A DNA stretch of 64,000 nt from Notamacropus eugenii (GCF_028372415.1 NC_092875.1:432629877-432693876), one strand, 5' to 3'; numbered from the stretch's first letter, positions 44,201 to 52,125 are shown. Notes: generated by a model from the sequence alone, not told the origin. Numbers and translations: made by a program.

Positions 44201-44859
44201 TTCTGTTTCTTCTAAGCCAGAAGTGAGCTTCCCCTCATAAACAGCATTTATGGAATGAACACAGGATTTGAGTTTTGAGTCTAGGCACAGTCCTTTTCTG
44301 GCTGAATTACCATGGGCAAGTCATTTTATTTCTGTGGGCCTCTGTTTCATTACCTACACATTGAGATCCTTTCTAGCCCTAAATTCATGATCATATTATC
44401 TTTTTTTTTTTATTTTAATTTTCATTTTCAACATTCACTTCCATAAGCTTTTAAATTTTCTCCCCCACCCTAAGATGGTGTACAATATGATACTATTTTT
44501 TATGCACTTATAATCTGTTATCTTAGAGTCATTTTTATATGTTTTCTCCTCCACTATACTATAAGTTCTTTGAACATAGGTGTCATATCTTATTTCTCTT
44601 TGTATCTTGTACAGCACCTGACACAGTGTCTGTCTTGCATTTAGTCTTTAATGAATGTTTGCTATTTGTTGAATTAGATGAAATTTTAAAATTGGCACTG
44701 AACCTTTTTTTTATTTGTTTTTGACAGAGAAAATATGGTGCATGCCCTCATGGAGGGTATGGCTTGGGCTTGGAACGATTCTTAACTTGGATTTTGAACA
44801 GATACCATATCCGAGATGTATGCCTGTACCCACGCTTTGTCCAGCGCTGTACACCCTAA
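23216..44859 (+). CDS. NARS1: NARS1, cytosolic asparaginyl-tRNA synthetase (complete, 15 coding exons)
   Basis: Class IIb aminoacyl-tRNA synthetase that charges tRNA-Asn with asparagine using ATP, in the cytosol. Fifteen exons join in phase to 559 residues. Layout: eukaryote-specific N-terminal domain and linker (about 1-125), OB-fold anticodon-binding domain (about 140-220), then the class II catalytic domain (about 235-559). Motif 1 is around [17 protein letters not shown], motif 2 is [16 protein letters not shown], and motif 3 is [14 protein letters not shown] near the C-terminus. The end RFVQRCTP equals the human one. All signature residues are present and there is no internal stop, so the gene looks functional. 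Length from ELYVSDREG onward equals that of human NARS1. The N-terminus is [15 protein letters not shown] instead of MVLA, adding 11 residues. Introns are rich in old repeats; intron 14 carries an antisense HAL1-type LINE. Confidence 0.98.
23735..23935 (-). repeat. Short DNA-transposon-like repeat (family A, copy 1)
   Basis: NARS1 intron 1. Flanked by inverted termini (cttaactttttttgtgtcc ... gttcatggaccccaggttaa). At least four more copies of the same family occur in the window (33790, 34085, 59562, 60892). Old and non-coding; the termini suggest a non-autonomous DNA transposon, but I could not name the family. Confidence 0.55.
24400..24545 (-). repeat. MIR (antisense)
   Basis: NARS1 intron 1: aaaggttaagtgccttctc, gtgtcagaatttgaactc, aagtcctcagattccac. 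Confidence 0.65.
24771..24853 (+). CDS. NARS1: NARS1 coding exon 2
   Basis: Acceptor ttgttaacag, donor aag|gtatta. Enters in phase 1 and leaves in phase 0. Encodes [16 protein letters not shown] and [11 protein letters not shown], the start of the conserved N-terminal domain. Confidence 0.97.
24885..25085 (+). repeat. MIR/THER1 SINE
   Basis: NARS1 intron 2: agtcctggattcaaatattg, gcatgacctcagccaaatc, aatctctctgatctataac and a conserved tail ending aaacactttataaac. Confidence 0.75.
25715..25805. repeat. AT/GT-rich alternating purine-pyrimidine microsatellite
   Basis: NARS1 intron 2: compound TATG/TACA/CACA runs, partly palindromic. Confidence 0.9.
25930..26045 (-). repeat. L2 3' end (antisense)
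   Basis: NARS1 intron 2: catttattaagcaccttc, tatgtgccaggcaccatg, and a diverged caaggagattacaattt. Confidence 0.75.
26250..26990 (-). repeat. RTE-clade LINE, endonuclease region (antisense)
   Basis: NARS1 intron 2. On the minus strand, with several stops, the translation reads [21 protein letters not shown] and later [17 protein letters not shown]. These match the RTE endonuclease blocks (LDKAL..., LGDFN, SDHRLIRAKI). Strongly decayed. 26990-28560 next to it holds nothing I can name. Confidence 0.65.
28560..29150 (-). repeat. L2 LINE fragment (antisense)
   Basis: NARS1 intron 2: cattgggaatgacc-like text, gacctttaaatgtgaggc, gcagggcagtgacatgg, ttattttggcagctttatg, gatggattggagaagag, which is antisense L2. 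Confidence 0.75.
29330..29480 (+). repeat. MIR remnant
   Basis: NARS1 intron 2, just before exon 3: atggataataataacc-type tail with tttcattgagttgttttta; diverged. Confidence 0.4.
29594..29659 (+). CDS. NARS1: NARS1 coding exon 3
   Basis: 66 bases, phase 0 to 0, encoding [18 protein letters not shown] and KENE. Donor is gag|gttgag, weaker than the others because position +3 is T. Confidence 0.97.
29758..29850 (+). CDS. NARS1: NARS1 coding exon 4
   Basis: 93 bases, phase 0 to 0, lysine-rich helix [20 protein letters not shown] followed by [11 protein letters not shown]. Strong donor gaa|gtaagt. Confidence 0.97.
29940..30029 (+). CDS. NARS1: NARS1 coding exon 5
   Basis: 90 bases, phase 0 to 0, encoding [20 protein letters not shown] and [10 protein letters not shown], the charged linker before the anticodon-binding domain. 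Confidence 0.97.
30400..30970 (-). repeat. L2 LINE fragment (antisense)
   Basis: NARS1 intron 5: gcagccagaaaccactgaag, gcaggggactgacatgatc, attttggtggctgtgtg, agaccaatcaggaggc. Confidence 0.8.
31000..31925 (+). repeat. L2 LINE interrupted by a SINE
   Basis: NARS1 intron 5. Sense L2: cttcattggcttcccattg, then after the SINE, catgaagcctcctttgac, tgttccctagcaccttcc, ttcacatagtaggtg. Confidence 0.75.
31385..31665 (+). repeat. Marsupial tRNA-derived SINE with long 3' body
   Basis: NARS1 intron 5. caggaggacctgagttcaag, gtgtgaccttgggcaagtcg, then a body shared by longer marsupial SINEs: gatggctctggaggagaag, ctggtgacctgcacaacc, gtcatcatttctctgatgg, ending acaaaggacaaacacaaa. 5' head truncated. Confidence 0.85.
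32475..32830 (-). repeat. L1 3' UTR fragment
   Basis: NARS1 intron 5, antisense: cattttcaccttagtcatg, ttgcatagaagaattaaaa, ccatagttctttccctgg, atgtggaaggcattttgag. Confidence 0.8.
32865..33015 (+). repeat. MIR
   Basis: NARS1 intron 5: aacctctctgactcag, tttcatgatctgtaaaatag, ggataatatttgcctacc. Confidence 0.7.
33276..33354 (+). CDS. NARS1: NARS1 coding exon 6
   Basis: 79 bases, phase 0 to 1. Encodes [20 protein letters not shown] and HRLRRQ plus one base; opens the OB-fold anticodon-binding domain. Confidence 0.97.
33715..34480 (+). repeat. Mosaic of MIR pieces and two family-A DNA repeats
   Basis: NARS1 intron 6. Family-A copies at about 33790-33975 (cagggcttcttaatgtgg ... cttcagaag) and 34085-34255 (cagggtccatgaatgc ... 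catgacac). MIR tails at 33735-33790, 33960-34085 (gtagtttccttatctgtaa) and 34290-34480 (cctgtgcctcagtttatt). Confidence 0.6.
34657..34727 (+). CDS. NARS1: NARS1 coding exon 7
   Basis: 71 bases, phase 1 to 0. Encodes [20 protein letters not shown] and SDEL; core strands of the OB fold. Confidence 0.97.
34728..35325 (+). other. NARS1: NARS1 intron 7
   Basis: Short AT-rich intron with gtaatt donor and tatatag acceptor. No repeat or other feature recognised. Confidence 0.8.
35326..35412 (+). CDS. NARS1: NARS1 coding exon 8
   Basis: 87 bases, phase 0 to 0. Encodes [20 protein letters not shown] and LNLTPEGKQ; end of the OB fold. Confidence 0.97.
35935..36090 (+). repeat. tRNA-derived SINE/MIR
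   Basis: NARS1 intron 8: atcaatggatagagagctg, caggaagtctcatgttcaag, ctgtgatcatgggaaagtt. Confidence 0.65.
36274..36495 (+). CDS. NARS1: NARS1 coding exon 9 (hinge and motif 1 helix)
   Basis: 222 bases, phase 0 to 0, the largest exon. Starts [20 protein letters not shown] and includes [20 protein letters not shown] and [14 protein letters not shown]: the hinge and the motif 1 helix of the class II fold. Confidence 0.98.
36626..36825 (+). CDS. NARS1: NARS1 coding exon 10 (motif 2)
   Basis: 200 bases, phase 0 to 2. Starts [20 protein letters not shown] and ends with motif 2, [13 protein letters not shown], where the arginines contact ATP and the tRNA acceptor end. The donor is ga|gtatgg; the last Glu codon is split. 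Confidence 0.98.
37225..37360 (+). CDS. NARS1: NARS1 coding exon 11
   Basis: 136 bases, phase 2 to 0. Encodes [20 protein letters not shown] through [12 protein letters not shown], part of the catalytic domain. Confidence 0.97.
37473..37566 (+). repeat. 43-bp tandem duplication
   Basis: NARS1 intron 11, about 110 bp after exon 11. Unit ttactaacttatccattac followed by attttaatgaagttacag and ttttgg, present 2.2 times and essentially identical between copies. Confidence 0.95.
38025..38155 (+). repeat. MIR
   Basis: NARS1 intron 11: cttctgggcagatcattc, catggtctataaaatg, ggatctctaaggacccttcc. Confidence 0.6.
38230..38343 (+). CDS. NARS1: NARS1 coding exon 12
   Basis: 114 bases, phase 0 to 0. Encodes [20 protein letters not shown] and [18 protein letters not shown]. 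Confidence 0.97.
38344..39762 (+). other. NARS1: NARS1 intron 12
   Basis: gtaaga donor, acctcag acceptor. No repeat family recognised with confidence; a purine-rich patch at 38575-38710. Confidence 0.6.
39763..39894 (+). CDS. NARS1: NARS1 coding exon 13
   Basis: 132 bases, phase 0 to 0. Encodes [20 protein letters not shown] and [18 protein letters not shown]. Human has Gln where this copy has Pro in FYMPRCPED. Confidence 0.97.
40270..40401 (+). CDS. NARS1: NARS1 coding exon 14
   Basis: 132 bases, phase 0 to 0. Encodes [20 protein letters not shown] and [17 protein letters not shown]; asparagine and ATP site region. Followed by the longest repeat-bearing 3' intron (40402-44727). Confidence 0.97.
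40701..40716 (+). repeat. Target-site duplication, left copy
   Basis: ttagattgacatattt, identical to 43397-43412, immediately followed by the T-run (antisense poly-A tail) of the HAL1-type LINE. The site reads attt/aa, close to the L1 endonuclease preference tttt/aa. Confidence 0.97.
41709..42805 (-). pseudogene. HAL1-type ORF1 (L1 ORF1p family), nearly intact with one frameshift
   Basis: Two overlapping frames together cover a complete ORF1. The N-terminal frame (42805-42482, 107 residues) starts [20 protein letters not shown] and carries a coiled coil ([20 protein letters not shown]). The second frame (42485-41709, 258 residues) continues the coiled coil ([20 protein letters not shown]), then the RRM ([20 protein letters not shown]), the [17 protein letters not shown] block and a full C-terminal domain ending RKFDFLTQE. 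The frame changes once near 42485. The first methionine lies after a plausible 5' UTR. ORF1p would coat element RNA as a trimer; this copy as it stands would give a truncated product. Confidence 0.85.
42806..43396 (-). promoter_or_regulatory. CpG-rich 5' UTR (internal promoter region) of the HAL1-type element
   Basis: GC-rich with many CpGs and a G-run on the + strand (about 43082-43096). Begins at the right target-site duplication. LINE 5' UTRs hold internal RNA polymerase II promoters, so this is a CpG-island-like block inside an intron of NARS1, pointing antisense. Activity is not shown. Confidence 0.6.
43397..43412 (+). repeat. Target-site duplication, right copy
   Basis: ttagattgacatattt followed by aagatag; matches 40701-40716 at all 16 positions. 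Confidence 0.97.
43440..44675 (+). repeat. Long L2 LINE interrupted by a MIR and an L1 end
   Basis: NARS1 intron 14. Sense L2: ctgctgctaggttaatttt, tctgaccacatcactcc, attggctttccatcatc, gaggtcctctacaatc, and at the end cctgacacagtgtctg and aatgaatgtttgc. A MIR (about 44225-44395) and an antisense L1 3' scrap with T-run (44400-44500) lie inside it. Confidence 0.75.
44728..44859 (+). CDS. NARS1: NARS1 coding exon 15 (motif 3 and stop)
   Basis: 132 bases including TAA at 44857-44859. Encodes [20 protein letters not shown], which holds motif 3 with its ATP-binding arginine, then [22 protein letters not shown]. Confidence 0.98.
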   Translation, partial: RKYGACPHGGYGLGLERFLTWILNRYHIRDVCLYPRFVQRCTP

Positions 44860-45390
44860 CAGTCCAGTGAGTGACAGCAATGGGCAGGAGTCCACACAGC
44901 TTAATGGAAAGATGCTTCTTTTTTGTCCCATCACAGTGTCACTTCTTGTGTTATCTGTTCTCATTGCTATAAAATAGTCAGTTATTTGAGAAGTCCCAGA
45001 AATAAAATGATCTCAAGTGACATCTTTGTTGTCATTCTTAGAAAAATAATTGCCATTATAAACATTGGGGGAAGGATATTGTGGTACATTAGCGTGCAGG
45101 TAGTACCATATTTCTGCCCTTGGTTATGGTTTGTACTGGACTCTGTGTTTCGTCTCATTCACCACTGATGCCGGGTGTTTCTACTGTATCCTGGAAATTT
45201 TGTGTACTTTTCTGTGCTCCTGCAGTTCTGTGTTTTGTGATTTGCAGCATCTTATTCTTTCATTGAATGAAGAACCAAAAGCTTGGAATAAAGTTGACAC
45301 CTAATTAATACAATGTTAAAGATTTGATTTCTTCAGTATAAATGTCATTCAGCTGTAGGTGTTGGAATAAAATGAATCATTTTCTTGAGC
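44860..45390 (+). other. NARS1: NARS1 3' UTR and polyadenylation signals
   Basis: Candidate AATAAA hexamers at 45000-45006, 45287-45292 and 45366-45371. The second is followed by a GT/T-containing stretch. Repeat-free up to the last signal, as expected for a UTR. The exact end is inferred. Confidence 0.65.
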
Positions 45391-47007
45391 CATGTATCCA
45401 CTTTGTTATTATCTGATAAGCATTCCAGATTTTAATATATTTAAACAATTTTGTTTACCACAGAAATAGAAGAATTTGCAGAATTCTTCAAATAGTTTAG
45501 TAAAGGTTAAAAGGTGGACAACAGTATAAACAGTATTTGAGGGGGTAATTAAATAACCTGCAGGATATCTGTTCTGTTGTTCTGAAAAGCTGGGCTGCTT
45601 TTCTTCTCTGGCATTTCCATAAATAAGAACAAATGACCTCAAAAAGAATTGTAAGGCAGAATATTAATATATTAATAATTTAATAATATAGTTGTTTGAA
45701 CTATCTCATTATTAAGTCTTAAGATCTAATTAGCTATTTTCTTCATTCTCACTGTACTTACTAAATTCCTCCAGCTCAGATTTAGTCAGTTAAAAATGCA
45801 TGTCATATATTCTCCGTTAACTGTAATTGTGAAAATTAATAAATGACATCATGTAGAAGGATTTTGCTTGGATAATTTTTTCACAATTGAAATATCTCTT
45901 ACATTACCAACATCCTGCTTGCATTTTGATATTTTTGTGAACATACTTTTAATTTATAGTGTTAAAATGGCAATATTAGCATGACTATAAAAGGCTAATA
46001 TCAACAACTATGTGCTCCTAATCGCTTCTTTTTATGTAAATGTTGAATTAGATCTTACTTGTTGGTATGTTTTAGCTACTAGTTAAATTTTATTTAATTT
46101 TTCACTTCAAAATAAAAGTATCAGTAGTTTTAAGAATTGAGTTACTTATAAGGATATATAAATAGCTTTTAACGTATTACTTAGGGGATTCATTTAAGCA
46201 CTGTTCAGCCTGAAGAAGTAAGGCTCCAATAGAACGAACGTGTATTTTATGAATGTTTTGAGTTCTGTGAATCTAGCACAGTAGAAGTGCATGACGTTTA
46301 TTAATTTGCACTTGTTCAATGAAACTAAAAGAGGACCTGAGAACAGTAGGTGCAGTAAAACCACCCAGCTTGGAGGAGCTTAACTGGGGCATGAGTACAG
46401 GAGGTAACACCATGTTAGTGGCAGTGGGATCTTGGCATGGCAGCAACAAGGCCTTGGTTGCTCTTTCAAGAAAACTAGGCAGAGGGCAGAGGAGAACAGT
46501 AGGTACTTGGCAGCCAAGCCAGGGAATTCACCTTAAAGGTCACCACTCAGTAGTAGGGCTTCACACTATTAAGCATCCTTACTCCCTTTCCTCGTTGTCT
46601 TGCATTCCTTTTTTCCTTGACCCCCTTGATTCTTCATGGTTCATTTTTCTGTCCTATTTTCCCTCCCTCTGCTTCCTCTCTCCCCTTTTTTTACCCAAAA
46701 ATGCCCTGGATAGTTACATGGTGAATTCAGGTTTGGAGTTTTTTGGTCATGATGATGCCATTTCATAGTGTTTGCCATGGATGTAGTCCTGGGACATAGC
46801 GGATTTGCTTGTGTGACCCCTGGTTTCTTCTGAAAGAAGTGAAAAGGAATTAGATGTTTGAATATTTGATGCTGAGAGTGGGTCTTCCACTTAGTTATTC
46901 TACCTAGGTGGATATGGGACGAGTCAGACTTTTTTCAGCATGCAGGCTTAAACAACACTTTTTTGGGGAAAGTTTGTTGAACTTGGTTTTCTTAGAACTA
47001 ACCGGCT
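45391..47007. other. Intergenic NARS1-FECH, proximal part
   Basis: AT-rich to about 46300. Nothing recognised, including a 150-codon open frame at 46319-46768 that I do not consider a gene (see rejected items). Confidence 0.4.
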
Positions 47008-47249
47008 AAATGACAGAGAGAAAGAACACTGGACTGGACTCAGGAAGACCTGAATTCAAATCCTGCCTCAGACATTTGCCAAGGATGTGACCCATGGCAA
47101 GTCACAACTTCTGTTTGCCTCAGTTTCTTCATCTGTAAAATGAAGGTAATAGTAGTCCCTACCTATTACGGATGTTGTGAGGAAAAATGAGATAATTTGT
47201 AAAGCGATTTGCAAATTTTAAAGCGTTACGTAAATAGCTAGCTATTACC
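47008..47249 (+). repeat. MIR/THER1 SINE, nearly full length
   Basis: gacctgaattcaaatcctgc, ctcagacatttgcc, ttgcctcagtttcttcatc, tgtaaaatgaaggtaatag, and tail aaagcgatttgcaaatttt. Confidence 0.85.
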
Positions 47250-47399
47250 ACATTCCCCCTCTTGAATGTTTCAGGAGAAAAGAGTATAATGAAATTAAGC
47301 AGTGCTAGAACAGTGCAGCTGCATAAACGTTAATTTGTAGTTAAGAATGGATGAAATGACTAATGTGTTATCCTCATATTAGGCTAAGTTCTTATCTTT

Positions 47400-47510
47400 G
47401 TTGTTCAGTGGTGTTAGTCATGTCCAACACAACGTGACCCTATTTGGGGTTTTCTTGGCAAAGATACTGGAGAGGTTTGCCATTTCCTTCTCCAGCTCAA
47501 TTTTTGTAAC
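47400..47510 (-). repeat. MAR1-type SINE, 3' part
   Basis: Antisense tail only: gttgttcagtggtg, cgtgaccctatttgggg, ttttcttggcaaagatac, tttgccatttccttctcc. Confidence 0.85.
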
Positions 47511-48619
47511 TTTAGCTCTATATTAGAAATGTAAATTTTCAACAATGAGATGGATATTCACGTGGAGCTACAACAGCTAAGTTTTTTGCTGTTATCACTG
47601 TTGAGTTTCTTTGGATCCATGATAAGAAGCTTTATTAATACCCTTAAAGTCTGTCATAATGCTGTCAGGTTTAAAATGCTAGTTCTCTGTTGCCATGACA
47701 TATCTCATTGGCTCCTCTATTATCAATTCAAGACATTGGCTAGTTGATCCTTCCTGAAGAATAGATATGGATGATTTGACACTGCCTGGTGCTGAGGAGA
47801 TAGAGGAATATGGGGTGGACCCTTAGACTTAAGATATGAAGAGTTTGAATAGGGTCCACAGAGCTCCAGGAAAGGCGTAAAAGAATTAAAGCAGTGACCC
47901 TGACTTGAAGATCTGATGATTATGAGAAGTGGATTATTTAATCTGGAGAGTATTTGCATGTGTAAACACCACGTGTAATTGGTGTACTGGAGAAGAACCT
48001 GGACAAAAAGCTCATAGGGCATCATGGAGTCCTTGAAGAGACTAATGATTAAATCCTACTTGCACCTCTTGCTGATTCCAGGGCAAATTACTGAATAGGC
48101 CTTAGCCTCAGTTTTCCTTATCTGTGAAATGGGGATAATATTTGTCTAAGCTTCCTAGGTATAGTATATAAGTGGCATTGAACAGCTATACTCCAAATTT
48201 GTGGACAAGTCAAAAGGACTGAAGGGTGATGGGAAATATGTCTATTATAATTTAGGAAGAACTTTAGAGTCACAAACACCTTCATTAAGAATGTTGTGGA
48301 TGATCCGAAAGTTGGTGGGGAAAGGATGGCTACACAATGAAATGACTGAATATGACAGGGAAATAACTATGGACTGAAGCTCTGATCCTTTCTAGCTGTC
48401 ATGTAAACTTGGTAATTGGCATAACTGGGTAAGAGTATAAGTTTATGCAACTTCTGTTTACTATTGGAAGAAGGTTAAAGTACACATTCTTTTGATGTGG
48501 ATTCTGCAGCATCATTGTGGTAAACAAAGGATAGTTGGCATCTTGGAGCTATGGATAATTATGGCATGTAAATTGCTTCTGCTTTACTCAGCTACAATTT
48601 CTTTTGCACTTGAATTTGC
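47511..48619. other. Intergenic with a MIR
   Basis: MIR at about 48035-48175 (cctcagttttccttatctg, tgaaatggggataatatt). The rest is unassigned; 48180-48440 has faint CR1/L3-like wording that I cannot confirm. Confidence 0.4.
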
Positions 48620-48845
48620 CCCCTTTTTCTGATTAAGGAGATACAGCCAAGTAATCTAAATTTAGTTTGTGCAGCAGCTCAGAGGTGCCAATCATGACAC
48701 ATAATGATTTAGATTTGCCCCCCTGTCCCAAAGCACTGAGCTGAAACCAACAAATTCATTTTATTTAGTTCTTGGAACCAAACTCACACGCTGGGTCCTA
48801 TCTGTGACAGGCGAGTGCTTTATCCACTAATTAAGTCACCCAGCC
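48620..48845 (-). repeat. Ancient tRNA-headed SINE (unnamed)
   Basis: On the minus strand it begins gggtgacttaattagtgg, ataaagcactcgcctgtc, tRNA-like with A-box and B-box-like (ggttccaag) parts. The body follows to about 48620. It differs from the MIR and marsupial SINE heads in this window. Unusually well preserved for an old element, which could mean exaptation. Identity uncertain. Confidence 0.4.
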
Positions 48846-48846
48846 T

Positions 48847-48882
48847 CAGATAAATCCTCTGCTCTGCTGGGCTGTTTATCTG
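48847..48882. promoter_or_regulatory. Paired inverted GATA motifs upstream of FECH
   Basis: cagataaa (48847-48854) and tttatctg (48875-48882) form an inverted pair with 20 bp between them. Each contains a WGATAR site. About 5.1 kb before FECH exon 1. FECH is strongly induced by GATA1 in erythroid cells in other mammals; a link for this site is only an inference. Confidence 0.35.
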
Positions 48883-49109
48883 GGGCTGCCCAGAGGCTTT
48901 AATTCATATACATTTCTGTGTAGAAAGTGGATTTTTCTGCATAAGTATTTTGTGGTAAATGTGGAAAATAAAAGTAAAACAATTATCTATTCTATGCAAG
49001 AAGATCCTCATGATGTTTCCTGAGTCTTAGAAGGATGGGTCTTAGTGAGGGTTTTTTTTTAATTTACCCTATGTGCTTTTCAGTTTTTTCCCCTGAAATT
49101 AACTCATTG

Positions 49110-49505
49110 GGACATATGCAGCAGTGTGATGTGGTCTTGGAATCAGAGGACCTGGGTTCATATTCTGCCTGCTTATTGACTGACATTGGCCAAGTCTTTT
49201 AAACTCTATGGGCTTCAGTTTGCTGCTGTTGTTAAATCATGCCTGCCTCATTTGGGGTTTCCTTGGCAGTGTTTTGTCATTTCCTTCTCTAGCTCATTTT
49301 ACAGATGAGGAAACTGAGGCAAACAGAACTTAGTGACTTGCCACAGCTAGTAAGTATCTGAGGTCAGATTTGAACTCAGGAAGATGAGTCTTGCTGACTT
49401 CAGACCCTGTATTCTATCTACTGCAGCACCTAACTACCTGGGCTTTAATTTACTTATCTGTAAAATGAAAGGGATCACCCTCATCTCTAAGATCCATTTT
49501 AGGTC
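49110..49505 (+). repeat. MIR with a MAR1 SINE inserted
   Basis: MIR (gtggtcttggaatcagagg ... cttatctgtaaaatgaaagg) is split by an antisense MAR1-type SINE at about 49222-49440 (catttggggtttccttggc ... gcagcacctaactacc). The flanks gggcttcagttt and gggctttaattt are a 12-bp target duplication with two changes. Confidence 0.8.
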
Positions 49506-49664
49506 TAAATCTATGAATCTATACATTTCAGGAAAAAAAAATTTTTAGCTTTTCATCATTCTGCTCATCTTAATGTCCTCATTATTCAATATTTACAGAG
49601 TATAAAGCACTATTAGTTTTCTAAAGACACTGATTTTAATCTTAGGATTGGAAAGTTATACATT

Positions 49665-49735
49665 AAAGCTGATCCAGTACAATGTCTGGCACAACAGGCC
49701 TTAATAACTACATTTATCTTATTGACTGACTAGCC
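49665..49735 (+). repeat. L2 3' end
   Basis: gtacaatgtctggcacaac, then ccttaataac and ttattgactgactag. Confidence 0.6.
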
Positions 49736-49861
49736 ATTATAATGGTGTGATCTTCCTATATTTGTCTATGCCCCTAAGAGGACACATATGTCAGGAAAAA
49801 CACATCTAGGTATATTTTGAAAAATAAGTGACAATAGGGTGCCTTCAGATTTTGCACAAGT

Positions 49862-50090
49862 AAAGGAGTACAGTAGATAGAGTGCCGGGAGTCAAGAAGA
49901 TGTGAATTCAAATCTGCCCTCAGACACTTACTAGCTGGGTGACCTTGGGCAAGCCACTTAACTCTGCCTCAGTTTCCTCATCTGTAAAATGAGCTGGAGA
50001 AGGAAGTGAGAAATCACTCCAGTATCTTTGCCAAGAAAACCCCAAATGGAGTTTCAAAGAGGTTGGCACAATTGAACAACTTTGGTAGCC
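49862..50090 (+). repeat. MAR1-type tRNA/RTE SINE
   Basis: Head first: tagatagagtgccgggag, cttactagctgggtgacc, ttgggcaagccacttaac, then ccaagaaaaccccaaatgg and the RTE tail ggcacaattgaacaac. Confidence 0.88.
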
Positions 50091-50459
50091 TGATGATCTA
50101 ATTAAAGTATGCTGGAAGTTGCAAAGCATCTATGATCTCATGTGATCTTTAAAACAATGCTGTGGGATTAAGTACTGAAGGTATTATTACTGTTTTACAA
50201 CCCCCTCCCCCATGAGGAACCAGACTTGGTTCAAGTGACTTGCTTTTGCTTGGGATTGACCCCCAGGCAGAACTCTTCTGGTTCCAAACCAATCTTCTTT
50301 CCACTACCTTTTAGTAACATCAAACACATTTCTGTGATAATAGAGATACTTCTTCTGGGTGAAGAGTAATAGATTCATTTTCTCTTGTCACTAATAGCAG
50401 TACTAATGTATCACATTTTGTACGTCTTGATCACTGGAAACATGACTCTTACCTTCTAC

Positions 50460-50935
50460 ACAGTGGTCAAGTTGATATTCCTTGAGCCCAAGTCTTAACA
50501 CTGTCACTCTGCTACATGAAAAGCTTCAGGGTCCCATGACTCCTAGTATAAAATACAAAAACCCTTTTGGAACTATATTCTAGTTCTTACCCATCTATTC
50601 TGATGTTCCAGCCAGACCAGCCTATTTGCTGCCCCTTCACCCATCTCCAGACCTTTGGATACCGAGGAAATAGGGGGACAGGGAGAGATAGAATCTTCTT
50701 TGCCTCCACCTTCTAGAGGAAGCCACCTTTTCTGAACTACGTGGTAGTACTTTCCCTTCCCATTGCATTTTCTTTGTGTAAGATTTGTATTTGCTTATTT
50801 CTGTACCCCTTGACCTCCAGTAGAGTGACTTCAAGGGCAGGAAGTATTTGGGTTTGTTTTGTTTTTGTGCTTGTATCCCCAGCACCTAGTAGACACTTAA
50901 ATCCTTGTTGAATAAATGATGGACAACTGAACTGA
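50460..50935 (+). repeat. L2 LINE 3' part
   Basis: Sense L2: ccaagtcttaacactgtc, gcttcagggtcccatgac, ttccagccagaccag, ctgtaccccttgacctcc-type text, then gtatccccagcacctag and ttgttgaataaatgatgg. Confidence 0.75.
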
Positions 50936-51869
50936 AAATGAATAAAAATGAAAATATATCCACAAAAAGAGTAATATAATTTATAAATAGTTGCTAAACA
51001 AATATATTTAATAATGAAATGGTTTTGATATTTATTAAAATAATATAAAAATGATTTATTAAAAATGATCAATACAAGTAATTTTTTATAAGCTTCCCCC
51101 CTAAAATGTACATTTCTTCCCCTAAAAGTACTATAACATTTACAAACCTTTACCCCATCATGAGTCTGACTAAAAAAAAAACCCCAATATGCAAGCAAAC
51201 CATGAGCTGCTCATTGAGTTCCTATGAAATTATGTCCAGTTTTTGCCTACTCACCAATCACAATGGAGTCTGTGTGGTAGACAGATGATAGATAAGCATT
51301 ATCTTCATTTTGCAGAAAGTGGAATGCGGCCAGAGATAGAGTACTTGACTTATCCAGGGTATTCCAGATGTGACTAAATGAAGAGGGAATTCAGACTCCT
51401 AATGTCCTCTTGCTTTCTACTTCTCTGGCCTTAGACATACTGCTTCTCCTAGTACTGAATTTAAAAGCAAGTAAAAGTTTCACAGTTTTCGAGGCAGGAC
51501 AGCATATCTCTCATACTAGAAAAACCCTTTGAAAAGACAATACAGAATGAGTAGAATCCGAGCTAACAAATATAGACTTGGAAATGAAATAGAGGAAAAT
51601 GGAATTTAAAAAAAATTACTATTCTCCATTTTTCAGAGCAACAATTCTATAGAATTCCCATTTGATTTTACCTTTAGATAATGATGAAGACTGACCCTTT
51701 TAATTGGGGCTCCCACTGCAACAGAAATATTCATTTTTAGGAAACTGAATAATTTGATCAGCACCTCAACCACCCAGGTACAGAACCCTCCAAAATGTAT
51801 TTTTTTATTTCATGGGATGTTGTGGCCATCCTGGTGATAAGCCTCCCTCCCCTGAGCTCAGACAATTCA
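50936..51869. other. Intergenic, nothing recognised
   Basis: AT-rich; no gene or named repeat. Confidence 0.4.
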
Positions 51870-51960
51870 AGGTGCAATTTATTAAGTAACCCTAACCCTA
51901 ACCCAACCCTAACCCTAACTCTGCTATATAAAAGGCACTATTTCTGACCTCAAGATTACA
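51870..51960 (-). repeat. L2 3' end interrupted by telomeric repeats
   Basis: tgcaatttattaag, then the telomeric array, then ctgctatataaaaggcac and tctgacctcaagatt. Without the array the order is that of an antisense L2 end. Confidence 0.55.
51887..51919 (+). repeat. Interstitial telomeric repeat (TAACCC)n
   Basis: 33 bp, 5.5 units of the vertebrate telomere repeat in C-rich orientation; one unit lacks a T, the others are perfect. Flanked by ordinary intergenic sequence and seated in an L2 copy. Confidence 0.95.
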
Positions 51961-52009
51961 TACAAGTTGAGAGATTACATTTATGTATGCATGTATGTAT
52001 AAGTATAAT

Positions 52010-52125
52010 AGACAAGGACACCAGGCAACCAGCAAGCTTTCATTAAGAGCCTACTACAAGCCAGGCACTCAAGAATACAAAGTAAAACATCACCTGCCCT
52101 CAAGGAGCTTATAGTCTAAGCTGCC
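52010..52125 (-). repeat. L2 3' end (antisense)
   Basis: cagcaagctttcattaag, ctacaagccaggcactc, tgccctcaaggagcttatag. Confidence 0.8.

Noticed and set aside
46319-46768. 149-codon open frame downstream of NARS1
   Set aside because: No recognisable domain, hydrophobic Phe/Leu/Ser-rich second half typical of translated pyrimidine tracts, no intron or start context support.
48765-48843. tRNA-like sequence that might be a tRNA gene
   Set aside because: No clean cloverleaf or 3' T-run terminator; it continues into a SINE body. The other tRNA-like heads in the window are also SINEs.
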